DNA of 64,000 nucleotides from Hymenobacter convexus (GTDB lineage Bacteria; Bacteroidota; Bacteroidia; Cytophagales; Hymenobacteraceae). Positions 1 to 7,878 of the stretch are shown here, piece by piece (position 1 is the first letter of the stretch; the number at the start of each line of letters is the position of its first letter). The notes under the pieces are model-generated. The model saw only the letters and a program-made list of their open reading frames with translations, was not told the DNA's origin and ran no database searches. The position numbers were made by a program, and so were the translations under genes. The DNA lies in assembly GCF_030580955.1 (NCBI RefSeq), contig NZ_JAUQON010000003.1, positions 310,001-374,000 of the forward strand. Direction: 5' to 3'.

Positions 1-156
1 GAGCTCGCGCCGGCAAAACTTGAGGTTGGTATTAATCATCGGGGAGGGCAGCAGCCGGGAATAGCGTTCAATGCTAACGCAGATTCGGCTGGTGAAGTTA
101 GCAACGCAAGCGCGAAGATACTAATTCACTTAGCTAATAATTTTCTGCCCACCACT
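1..156. other. Edge region without a recognisable gene
   Basis: No convincing reading frame, RNA or repeat is visible here. It lies downstream of the first minus-strand gene and is AT-richer than its surroundings. Confidence 0.4.
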
Positions 157-972
157 TTAGCGTCGCGCTAATGATTTTTCGACCCACCATTCGTCGTTTT
201 TCCAGAAATTATTCCAGCCCACGCGGGCGTATCGAGGGTTGATGTGGGCGTCGCGGTCACCGATTTCGAAGCGCGTCAGCACCTGCTGAATCACGGCGAC
301 ATCCTGTTTCCAGAGCGCGGGCACGGCATCGGTGTTGTCGGCCTCGCGCCAGGCCCCGTCGAAGAGCAGGCCGCCGCGGCGGGTGGCCGGGTTCAGGGTG
401 TAGCGGGCCAATTCGGCGCGGCCGCCTTTATCCAAACAGAAATCGAGGGCTATACGGCCGTCGAATCGGCCCCCCAGGCCCTGCGCGCTGCTGGCGCGCA
501 GGGCAAAGCTGCCGGTGGCGCAATAGGTTGGCGCGGCAAGGGTTTCGCTTCGCTCAAATTCGCGAGCCAGTTCGGCGGGCAGGCGCTGCACCTGCTGCAC
601 TTCGATGCTGCCCCGAAACGGCGTGACGTCGCCGTAGCAACGAAACTTGCCGGAAACTAAGTAGCGGCCGGGGCTCTTGGCATCGGGCTGCACACTGAGA
701 AACACAAACTCCAGCCGCCGCCCGTCGTAGCCGAATGTGCCGTTGAGCACGTCCTCGGTGCCTTTTTGAGGCTGGTGCTGCCACAGGCGGCCCAGGTTGA
801 TGCGGGCCAACAGGGCCTGCCGCGCGGCGTTGGAAAGCACCGCGCCGGGGGCGGCCAGGGGCGCCGGGGCAGTAGTAGGCGGCGGGGCCAACGGGGCTGG
901 GGCTGGCCGGCGCGAAGGCCGGGCCGCGCCGAGCAGCAGCGCAGGCGCCGCCAGCAACAGGAAGTAACGCAT
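157..972 (-). CDS. Secreted protein, WENDEWW paralogue A
   Basis: A 271-residue protein with a signal-peptide-like start (MRYFLLLAAPALLLGA) but no lipobox cysteine, followed by a Pro/Ala-rich linker to about residue 45. The C-terminus carries a block shared with the next two genes: GDRxxxINPRYA, then WKNDEWW. I chose the ATG at 972 because it gives a signal peptide; the frame stays open upstream but only into low-complexity sequence. It is the last gene of a three-gene tandem array on the same strand and was probably produced by duplication. I do not recognise a named family. The likely location is periplasm or cell surface, inferred from the signal sequence alone. Confidence 0.75.
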   Translation of the reverse strand: MRYFLLLAAPALLLGAARPSRRPAPAPLAPPPTTAPAPLAAPGAVLSNAARQALLARINLGRLWQHQPQKGTEDVLNGTFGYDGRRLEFVFLSVQPDAKSPGRYLVSGKFRCYGDVTPFRGSIEVQQVQRLPAELAREFERSETLAAPTYCATGSFALRASSAQGLGGRFDGRIALDFCLDKGGRAELARYTLNPATRRGGLLFDGAWREADNTDAVPALWKQDVAVIQQVLTRFEIGDRDAHINPRYARVGWNNFWKNDEWWVEKSLARR

Positions 973-1060
973 AGAACCCAGAAAAAACGGTGAAGAAAGG
1001 CCGGCTATATTGCTAGATGGCGCTTCTGAGGTTCTAACGTGGCTGGGCGGCGTTTTATTA

Positions 1061-1993
1061 TCAAAGGTTGAGGGAAGGCTTGGGCGATTTGGCCCACCAT
1101 TCCTCGTTTTCCCAAGCTTCGCTCCAGTCGAGCCCGGCGTACTTGGGGTTGATGTTTTCGCCCCGGTCCCCCAGGTACAAATCGGACATCGCATCGGGCA
1201 CAACGGATTGGGAATAATTGGCAAACGCGACCGCCTGTTGGCGCCCCGTGCGCCGGCTCCGCCACTGCCCCCGGAACAGCAGGCCCCCTCCCCCGGATGG
1301 AAATGCCTTGTCAGGAAAGGTTTGCAAAAGGTCAAGCTTGCCGGTTCCCAGTCGGTAAAAATCAAGGTGCGCCGTGCCTTGGAAAGTGCCGGCTCCCGTG
1401 GCCGTGCTGTCTTCATGCAGCACAAAGCGGGCCGTGGCGGTGTAGCTGCGGGCCTGCGCCACTTCGGCCGAATCGAGGTCCAAAAAAGCTTTCATCGACC
1501 GGATGCCCACCACCGTGATGGCACCCGCGAAGGGCGTGATGCTTTTGCGGAAGCGCGAACGGCCTCGCACCCGAAACGCACCGACCTGCGCGGTATCGGG
1601 CTCCACTGAATCAAAGATGAACGCAATGTGGCGGTGCTCGGCCCCGTAAAAACCGTCCAGAACGGTAGGTCGGGGGTAATCGTTTTCTCGCTGGCCAAAA
1701 TCGGCCTGCCACAGCGGGGCTAGGTTGTTGGCGGTGAGAAATGCTGAAATATTGGGTACTGGCGCGCCTATTTCGACCCGGGTTCGGTCTTCGGCGCTGG
1801 CCTCATCCGGCCCCAGGTGAGTGACCACGGGCAAATGTGCAGCAGTGGCTGGCTGGGCATTTGCAGCTATACCCGCCTTGGTTTCCGGCCGGGAGTGCGC
1901 CACCGCGTGCGGTTTGGCCTGGGGCTGGCAAGCAGCGGCCAGCAAGCCGATTGCGGTGCAGGCCAGGGCCAATGAGCGAAACGACTTTTCCAT
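1061..1993 (-). CDS. Lipoprotein, WENDEWW paralogue B
   Basis: A 310-residue lipoprotein. The N-terminus has a hydrophobic stretch ending in a lipobox (LLAAAC), so Cys22 should be lipidated. The C-terminal block (GDRGENINPKYA, WENEEWW, SPKPSLNL) matches the neighbours on both sides, and the middle part shares the pattern DGFYGA...R...FIF...GRSRFR with them. This is the middle member of a tandem trio, separated by 88 bases from paralogue A and 25 bases from paralogue C, so cotranscription is likely. The function is unknown. The tryptophan-rich C-terminal motif suggests a conserved binding or folding module rather than an enzyme, which is inference. Confidence 0.75.
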   Translation of the reverse strand: MEKSFRSLALACTAIGLLAAACQPQAKPHAVAHSRPETKAGIAANAQPATAAHLPVVTHLGPDEASAEDRTRVEIGAPVPNISAFLTANNLAPLWQADFGQRENDYPRPTVLDGFYGAEHRHIAFIFDSVEPDTAQVGAFRVRGRSRFRKSITPFAGAITVVGIRSMKAFLDLDSAEVAQARSYTATARFVLHEDSTATGAGTFQGTAHLDFYRLGTGKLDLLQTFPDKAFPSGGGGLLFRGQWRSRRTGRQQAVAFANYSQSVVPDAMSDLYLGDRGENINPKYAGLDWSEAWENEEWWAKSPKPSLNL

Positions 1994-2018
1994 GGCGATT
2001 CAGATGGCGGTTGATGAA

Positions 2019-2936
2019 CTACAGGCTGAGCTTGGGCTTGGGCGAGTCGGCCCACCATTCGTCGTTTTCCCAATAAGTACTCCAACCTAATTTGGCATAT
2101 TTAGAATTCACCTGCGAATTCCGGTCTCCGATGCCAAAATCTTTTATCAGGTCGGGAGATTGCAGGAAAATATTCAGGCTCACCAGAAACGGCCGAGCAG
2201 ATTTGCCGGCTGGCTCTTGCCAATTGCCTGTAAACACTAACCCGCTGCCTTTCGTGGGCGCCTTTTCTAATACCATTCCCTCGCCAGGCGTGTACATCAT
2301 GCCAACTTTCCCATCACTCCTCACCCAGAAATCCAGCAGTGCTTGTCCAGTCAGCACATAGGTAGCAGGGGCATTGCCGACGAAGCGAAAAGTTGCGGAT
2401 GCTGAATAAGCGTTGGCGTTGATAACTGGCCCGCCCTCTTTCGTAGTATCTTGACTGAATTCATCCCCGCCCTGCGAGAGTAGAAAACCTTGGTCAAAAT
2501 AATCGGCCAATTGGGTGAAGTGAATCTCTCCCGAAAAGCTGGAAATCTGTTTTCGGTTACGGGCTTTGCCAGTTACGTGAATTAGTTCGGGGCGCAGGCT
2601 GTCGCGGGTAGCTTGCAGTATGGCCAGCGAAAGCCGCTGTGGGTCGGCTCCGAAAAAACCATCAAGTGCCATTTTGAAGCCTTCTGACTGCGATTCCGGG
2701 GCTAGAAACAGCTTGCTTACGTCCACCTGCCGGAACGCAGCACCCATCTCTGGTGTCAGTGAAGCTTCATCTGCAACGACTGGTGCAATCGTTGCAGATG
2801 AAGAATCTAACGCTGGTTTTGCTGCTGCCTGGGAAGCGGCGCGCAATGTTGCAGCATTGACTGTATGGGCAGCAGGTTTTTGCTGCTGACAAGCCGTTGC
2901 TATTAATAAAAGAAACAGGCAAAATCTCTTTCTCAT
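2019..2936 (-). CDS. Lipoprotein, WENDEWW paralogue C
   Basis: A 305-residue lipoprotein with a short signal peptide and lipobox (LLLIATAC). The C-terminus repeats the array signature: GDRNSQVNSKYA, WENDEWW, SPKPKLSL. Base composition is visibly AT-richer than in paralogues A and B, so this copy may have a different history or be less ameliorated. Its ATG overlaps the stop of the upstream DUF2306 gene (ATGA), which couples the two translationally. It is the first of the three paralogues in transcription order. No enzymatic motif is visible and the function is unknown. Confidence 0.75.
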   Translation of the reverse strand: MRKRFCLFLLLIATACQQQKPAAHTVNAATLRAASQAAAKPALDSSSATIAPVVADEASLTPEMGAAFRQVDVSKLFLAPESQSEGFKMALDGFFGADPQRLSLAILQATRDSLRPELIHVTGKARNRKQISSFSGEIHFTQLADYFDQGFLLSQGGDEFSQDTTKEGGPVINANAYSASATFRFVGNAPATYVLTGQALLDFWVRSDGKVGMMYTPGEGMVLEKAPTKGSGLVFTGNWQEPAGKSARPFLVSLNIFLQSPDLIKDFGIGDRNSQVNSKYAKLGWSTYWENDEWWADSPKPKLSL

Positions 2937-3643
2937 GCTGCCAATTTACTGCGTAGCTCCGGCATAAACTCCCGTAGGAAATACCGCCCCAACCCCGCTT
3001 CCAGCAGCAGCTCCATCAGCACCAGATTGCCCACCCACGAAAGCCAGGTCACCGTCAGGTACGTTTCTATCGGCTTGGTTTCGAACACGTAGTACATCAC
3101 GTAGCTCTCGCCGCGCAGGGCCAGCGCGGCCAGCGTTACGGCAAAGGAGCGCAGTATCCAGTCGACGTGCAGGGGCCACTGGCGCTGGCGGGCGGCGCGG
3201 TAGGCCTTCCAGGTGCACAGCCACCACACCAGGCATTGCAGCGTGAAGCCGACCTGCGCCGCCAGCCCGCCATTGGCAAACCGCGCCAGAATGAGGCCCG
3301 ACGGTGCCGCCAGCGCCAATATTCCGATGATGTACCCCTTGCCCAGCGCCCGGTGCAGCCCCGGCCCGCGCCGCGCCAGCACCGGCAGAAACTGCAGCAG
3401 CCCCAGCACCAGCACCACCAGGCTGGTGGTGATGTGCACGTAGAACCCCAACCGGAAAACCGGGTTGTCGTTGGTTTCGTCGCTCTTGGTGGTGAGGAAG
3501 TGGATGCCCTTCTCAAAGGTGTAGTAGGGCAGCGTTTTGGTGAGCATCAGGCCCGCGAAGGCGGCGATGAGCAGGGCCGCGAGGGCAAGGAGCAGGCGGC
3601 GCGGCCCGAAGCTTTGGGCACCGGATACAACAGGTTGCGACAT
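2933..3643 (-). CDS. DUF2306 family membrane protein
   Basis: A 236-residue integral membrane protein with about six to seven hydrophobic segments. The stretch around residues 65-105 (FYVHITTSLVVLVLGLLQF, then PGLHRALGKGYI) matches the DUF2306 signature as I know it: a His in the second helix, and a Gly-Lys-Gly-Tyr after a LHR motif. The family is of unknown function. The gene overlaps the following lipoprotein gene by four bases, so DUF2306 and the WENDEWW lipoproteins probably form one operon. No active-site residues can be assigned. Confidence 0.75.
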   Translation of the reverse strand: MSQPVVSGAQSFGPRRLLLALAALLIAAFAGLMLTKTLPYYTFEKGIHFLTTKSDETNDNPVFRLGFYVHITTSLVVLVLGLLQFLPVLARRGPGLHRALGKGYIIGILALAAPSGLILARFANGGLAAQVGFTLQCLVWWLCTWKAYRAARQRQWPLHVDWILRSFAVTLAALALRGESYVMYYVFETKPIETYLTVTWLSWVGNLVLMELLLEAGLGRYFLREFMPELRSKLAA

Positions 3644-3647
3644 GGTT

Positions 3648-3995
3648 TTAAAGCGGGCGGATGCGGATTTTATGCACAGCCACAGTCGTAAAAGCGCCTT
3701 GTAAATCAGGCAGCCGGGTGCGCAGCAATTCCAGCAACGTCGCCAGCAGTGCGGCAGTATCCCGAAAGGAGTAACGAAGGAAAATCACGTTAAGGTCGCG
3801 GATACCATGCGCGAAAACCCATTCACCGAAATCCTTGTCTTCGGTCGGAATGATGCGCGGCGGATTTCGCGACAGCTCAATAATCGCTGCATCGCTGAAG
3901 CTACGGTGCGATTCATAGATGGAATCGACCGCATAGCCTGCGGCCCGCAAGGCCGCGATGATGCCGTGGTCGATGTTTTCGTCGGCCAGAATCAC
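3648..3995 (-). CDS. DUF5615 PIN-like toxin
   Basis: A 115-residue protein of the DUF5615 (PIN-like) family, recognised by the N-terminal acidic motif LADENID, a second acidic motif TEDKDFGEW near residue 52, and the PIN-like size. Such proteins are predicted RNases. It starts at GTG 3995, and this GTG overlaps the stop of the upstream DUF433 gene (GTGA), the classic arrangement of an antitoxin-toxin pair. The acidic residues expected for metal binding (Asp5, Glu6, Asp53, Asp55) are present, so the toxin looks intact. The assignment rests on motif and partner. Target RNA is unknown. Confidence 0.75.
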   Translation of the reverse strand: MILADENIDHGIIAALRAAGYAVDSIYESHRSFSDAAIIELSRNPPRIIPTEDKDFGEWVFAHGIRDLNVIFLRYSFRDTAALLATLLELLRTRLPDLQGAFTTVAVHKIRIRPL

Positions 3996-4225
3996 GCCGC
4001 AAAACCAATGATTTCTTCCTTGGCAAGCATAGCTGCCGCGTATTCCAGAGCCGCCTGCACGTCAGCGGCTTCCAGCTGCGGATACATTGCTAGTAAGTCG
4101 GCCGTCGTGGCCCCTTCCGCAAGCTTGCGCAGCAGCAACTCCACCGTGAGCCGCGTGCCCCGGATGACAGGCTTGCCCAGCATGATTTCGTGGCTGGCAG
4201 TAATTCGAGCGTTAGCGGTGGCCAT
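3992..4225 (-). CDS. DUF433 antitoxin-like protein
   Basis: A 77-residue DUF433 protein. The family hallmark is clear: GKPVIRGTRLTVELLLRKLAEG, followed by a helix-turn-helix-like segment (LLAMYPQLEAADVQAALEYA). These small winged-helix proteins usually precede a PIN-like toxin gene and act as antitoxin and autoregulator. Here the DUF5615 gene follows with a four-base overlap. The ATG at 4225 gives the standard N-terminus; a longer frame into the recQ 3' region is not supported by family length. Confidence 0.8.
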   Translation of the reverse strand: MATANARITASHEIMLGKPVIRGTRLTVELLLRKLAEGATTADLLAMYPQLEAADVQAALEYAAAMLAKEEIIGFAA

Positions 4226-4256
4226 AACAATCAACTTAAAAAGATTGGCAATTGCG

Positions 4257-6515
4257 CTACTGCCCGCGCAGGCGCTTGTGGTACAGCGCGGCCATGCGCA
4301 GCTGGAAGTAGTCGTACTTCTCGCGCAGGTGGTCAAAAAGGTCGCGCAGAGTTACGTCGTTGCCAAGCTGGGCGCGGGCGGTGAGGATTTCGGCCAGTTC
4401 GGAATCGCTCACGAAGTCGTGGATGCGCAGCTCGCGGCCCTTGGCGTAGGCGTTGTAGAGGTGCGTTTTCACGGTGCTCAGGGCCAGGCCGCGGCGCTCG
4501 GAAATGTCTTCCGGCGTGAGGCCCATCTGGTGGAACTGGATGGTAGCGTCCTCGGAGTCGCTCACGGGTTTCTCAGCCGTGGCGGCCGCCTCGGCCTTGG
4601 CCAGACGCGGACGGGCGGGCTCGCTGAACATGCTGTCCGAATCGGAAGGCACGTACTGCCCGCCCCCGCCGTGCTCCAGAATGAGCTTGATGAAGGCCTC
4701 GCCGTAGGTTTCGAACTTCTTCATGCCCACGCCCGACACGCCCAGCATGCCCACGCGGCTCACGGGGCGCTCGGCCGCCATTTCCTGCAGCGTGGCATCG
4801 CTGAACACCACGTAGGGTGGCACGCCCTGCTCGTCGGCAATGGCTTTGCGGAGCTTGCGCAGCTTGTCGAACAACTGGGCCTCGGGGGTGCCCACGGCGG
4901 CTGTGGAAGCGGCGTTGGCGGCTTTTTTGCTGGCGCGGGTGGGCTTTTCGGCCTTTTCGCTGGGCTGGAACTTGCGGAGCGGCAGCGTGAGCTCGCCTTT
5001 GAGCACTTGGTGGCCCCGCTCGGTGATTTTCAGGGCGTAGCCTTCTTCATAGGCGATGTAGAACAGGCCGTCGTTCAGCATCTGGTGGATGTAGCTGTAC
5101 CAATCCAGATAGGGCAGGTCGCGGCCCGCGCCGTAGGTTTTAATCTGGTCGAAGCCGCCTTGCAGCACAGCTTGGTTGCGCATGCCGCGCAGGATGTCAA
5201 TCAGCAGGTTGATGGCCACTTTCTCTCGACTGCGGGCCACAGCCGAGAGGGCTTTCTGGGCAATGAGGGTGCCGTCGAACGTGGTGGGCGGGTTGCGGCA
5301 GATGTCGCAGTTGCCGCAGTCCTGGGCCAGCGTTTCGGAAAAATAGTTGAGCAGGATTTTGCGGCGGCAGCTGGCGGCTTCGGCAAACTGCTGCATGCGC
5401 TCCAGCTTGGCGGTGTTGAGCTGGGCCTGGCGCGCGGGCACGTCCTTGGTCACCATCTCGCGCATCTGCATCACATCGGCGAAGCTGTAGAACAGGATGG
5501 CCGTTGAAGGGGCGCCGTCGCGCCCGGCCCGGCCGATTTCCTGGTAGTAGCCCTCGATGTTTTTCGGCAAGTTGTAGTGCATCACCCAGCGCACGTTGCT
5601 CTTGTCGATGCCCATGCCGAAGGCAATGGTGGCCACTATTACTTGAATATCATCCTGCAAAAACGCCTCCTGCACCTTGCCGCGCTGCAAAGGCGTCATC
5701 CCCGCGTGGTAGTGCGCAGCCTTGATGCCTTTGGCGAGGAGCTTCTGGGAGATGGTTTCGCAGGTTTTGCGCGAGAGGCAATAGATGATGCCGGGGTCCT
5801 GCGGGTGGCGGCCGATGTAGTCGATGACGGAGCCCACCCGGTCCTGGCCGGGGCGCACTATCAGGTTGATGTTAGGCCGGTCGAAGCTGGAGAGAAATAC
5901 CCGGGGCTCGCGCATGTTGAGCTGGGTGATGATGTCGCGCTTGGTCAGGCGGTCGGCCGTGGCCGTGAGGGCGATGATTGGCGTGTTGGGAAAGTGGTTC
6001 CGGAGCTGGCCCAACTGGGTATATTCGGGCCGAAAATCGTGGCCCCAACTCGAAATACAGTGCGCCTCGTCAATGGCGAAAATACTGATATTGACCCGAT
6101 TGAGAAACTGCAGAAACCCGTCACTCAGCAGTTTTTCCGGCGACACGTAGAGCAACTTGAGGTGCCCGCTCACGGCCGCTCGGGCAATGTCGTTGGACTC
6201 GCTCTGGCCCACACTGCTGTTGATGTAGGCCGCCGCAATGCCGTTGGCTTTCAGGGCTTCTACCTGGTCCTTCATCAGGGCGATGAGGGGCGAGACAACC
6301 ACGCAGGTGCCCTCGCTCACCACTGCCGGAATCTGAAAGCAGACCGACTTGCCGCCGCCCGTGGGCATGAGCACCACAGTGTCGCGCCCGCCGAGGATGT
6401 TCTGGATGATGTCGCCCTGCATGGGGCGGAAATTGTCGTAGCCGTAGTACCGTTTCAGGGCCTGTTGGGCGGCGGGCAGCAGGTTGGTTGGAGCGGTAGT
6501 TAAGGTATCAGACAT
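4257..6515 (-). CDS. recQ: ATP-dependent DNA helicase RecQ
   Basis: A 752-residue RecQ helicase that unwinds DNA in recombination and replication-fork repair. Domains in order: SF2 helicase core with Walker A TGGGKS (residues 52-57) and DEAH box (149-152, followed by the RecQ loop CISSWGHDFRPEY); the helicase C domain with the ARGRAGRDG-type motif (EIGRAGRDG); a zinc-binding region with the cysteine set CRR...CGNCDIC near 383-407; winged helix; an HRDC domain (about 545-615); and a C-terminal helix-turn-helix extension (about 655-752, LTPEDISERRGLALSTVKTHL), found in many Bacteroidota and Firmicutes RecQ proteins. Length and motifs look complete. The toxin-antitoxin pair follows 32 bases downstream. 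Confidence 0.97.
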   Translation of the reverse strand: MSDTLTTAPTNLLPAAQQALKRYYGYDNFRPMQGDIIQNILGGRDTVVLMPTGGGKSVCFQIPAVVSEGTCVVVSPLIALMKDQVEALKANGIAAAYINSSVGQSESNDIARAAVSGHLKLLYVSPEKLLSDGFLQFLNRVNISIFAIDEAHCISSWGHDFRPEYTQLGQLRNHFPNTPIIALTATADRLTKRDIITQLNMREPRVFLSSFDRPNINLIVRPGQDRVGSVIDYIGRHPQDPGIIYCLSRKTCETISQKLLAKGIKAAHYHAGMTPLQRGKVQEAFLQDDIQVIVATIAFGMGIDKSNVRWVMHYNLPKNIEGYYQEIGRAGRDGAPSTAILFYSFADVMQMREMVTKDVPARQAQLNTAKLERMQQFAEAASCRRKILLNYFSETLAQDCGNCDICRNPPTTFDGTLIAQKALSAVARSREKVAINLLIDILRGMRNQAVLQGGFDQIKTYGAGRDLPYLDWYSYIHQMLNDGLFYIAYEEGYALKITERGHQVLKGELTLPLRKFQPSEKAEKPTRASKKAANAASTAAVGTPEAQLFDKLRKLRKAIADEQGVPPYVVFSDATLQEMAAERPVSRVGMLGVSGVGMKKFETYGEAFIKLILEHGGGGQYVPSDSDSMFSEPARPRLAKAEAAATAEKPVSDSEDATIQFHQMGLTPEDISERRGLALSTVKTHLYNAYAKGRELRIHDFVSDSELAEILTARAQLGNDVTLRDLFDHLREKYDYFQLRMAALYHKRLRGQ

Positions 6516-6572
6516 AATGCGGGAAGAATAACTAGTTAAAATAACGTGACGAGGCCGGAAGTTCCAAGCAGA

Positions 6573-7751
6573 TTAGTTTCCGGTGGGTGCCTCGGCCGGC
6601 TTTGGCTCACGCCGTGAGCCCCGGTACAGCTCATACTTCAGCAGCCGGCAATCAATCGGCCCATTAAACAGCGGAATCCGCCGCGCCGGCTTCAGCCCTA
6701 CGCTCTTGGCCGCTTCCAGATTGCCGGTAAAAATAAAGGCCTCATAGCCCTGAAAACCCGTTTTCAGCGTGTCGCCAATCGTTTTGTACAAGGCCGCCAT
6801 CTGGGCCTCCTCCCCTATTCGCTCGCCATAAGGCGGGTTCATCAGCACGATGCCGGGCTCTTCTTTGGCGGGCGCGGCGGCGTCTTTCACGTCGCGCACC
6901 GAGAGGCGCACGCAGTCTTCGAGGCCGGCGGCGGTGATGTTGGCGGCGGCCATGTCGATGACTTTGGGGTCGAGGTCGGAGCCGGCGAGGTAGGCCTGGG
7001 GCTCTTCGAGGCGCTGGGCTTTGGCTTCTTCGCGCACCTGCTCCCAGAGTTGGGGGTCGAAGTCGTACCAGTTTTCGAAGCCGAACTTGCCCTGGTGGAA
7101 CAGGCCGGGCGCGATGCGCTGGCTGATGAGGCCGGCTTCGGTGAGGATGGTGGCCGAGCCGCACATGGGGTCGATGAGGGGCTTTTTGCCATCCCAGCCG
7201 GAAAGCATCACCAGGCCGGCGGCCAGCACCTCGTTCAGGGGAGCTTCGTTGGTGTGCTGGCGGTAGCCGCGGCGGTGCAGCGAGTCGCCGGCCGCATCGA
7301 GGCTGAGAATGACCTCGTTTTCCGTCATGCGCAGGTGCAGGCGGATGTCGGGCTGGCGGGTGTCGATGCTGGGCCGCTCGCCGGTGCGGGCCCGGAACTG
7401 GTCCACGATGGCATCCTTGGTGAGTTGGGCCACGAAGAGCGAGTGCTCAAAGGTGGAGCGGTTCACCACCGGCGTGATGGCGAAAGTCTGGCCGGGGCCA
7501 ATGAAATCCTGCCAGTCGATGCGGCTTACTTCGCGGTACAGGGCCTTTTCATCGGCGGCGTAAAAGGCGGCGAAGGGGCGCAGCAGGCGCATGGAGAGCC
7601 GGCTCCACAGCGCCGCTTCGTACAGCAAACGGTGGTCGCCGATGAACTCGACAGCGCGGGAACCCACGTGCGTGATGTCGGCCCCGAGGGCGTAAAGCTC
7701 GTCGGCGAGTAGTTCTTCCAGGCCGAACTGGGTGGTGGCGGTGAGGTGCAT
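6573..7751 (-). CDS. THUMP-domain 23S rRNA-type guanine-N2 methyltransferase
   Basis: A 392-residue protein with an N-terminal ferredoxin-like/THUMP RNA-binding region (about residues 1-155) and a class I SAM-dependent methyltransferase domain. Visible motifs are DPMCGSATILTEA (SAM-binding motif I, near 192), GSDLDP, and the catalytic NPPYGERIG (near 305), which is typical of N2-guanine or adenine amino-methyltransferases. It resembles the RlmL N-terminal methyltransferase (YcbY/YpsC group), which modifies 23S rRNA. I chose ATG 7751. The open frame upstream runs through a palindromic repeat and is unlikely to be translated. Confidence 0.88.
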   Translation of the reverse strand: MHLTATTQFGLEELLADELYALGADITHVGSRAVEFIGDHRLLYEAALWSRLSMRLLRPFAAFYAADEKALYREVSRIDWQDFIGPGQTFAITPVVNRSTFEHSLFVAQLTKDAIVDQFRARTGERPSIDTRQPDIRLHLRMTENEVILSLDAAGDSLHRRGYRQHTNEAPLNEVLAAGLVMLSGWDGKKPLIDPMCGSATILTEAGLISQRIAPGLFHQGKFGFENWYDFDPQLWEQVREEAKAQRLEEPQAYLAGSDLDPKVIDMAAANITAAGLEDCVRLSVRDVKDAAAPAKEEPGIVLMNPPYGERIGEEAQMAALYKTIGDTLKTGFQGYEAFIFTGNLEAAKSVGLKPARRIPLFNGPIDCRLLKYELYRGSRREPKPAEAPTGN

Positions 7752-7754
7752 AAA

Positions 7755-7826
7755 GTAGCGCGGACTTTTAGTCCGCGTCCGCAAAGGTCGGCAGAAAGTG
7801 TAGCGCATGCTTTAGCTTGCGCCATC
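7755..7826. repeat. Half of the GTAGC...palindrome repeat plus a second small hairpin
   Basis: At 7755-7778 lies a perfect small palindrome (CGCGGACT, TTT, AGTCCGCG) preceded by GTAG, identical to one arm of the element at 10065-10138. Next to it, 7802-7824 holds another hairpin-forming word (GCGCATGCTTTAGC and its near complement). Both lie just upstream of the methyltransferase start. They look like intergenic palindromic repeats, not a promoter. Confidence 0.6.
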
Positions 7827-7878
7827 AAACCCGTCAACAATCCCACCCGGCGCAGGCGAAAGCAGGCGCTTCGCGCTT

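Noticed and set aside
3807..5507. Long plus-strand open frame antisense to recQ and the toxin-antitoxin pair
   Set aside because: Low-complexity His/Ala/Gly/Val-rich translation typical of the opposite strand of a GC-rich gene; recQ is certain.
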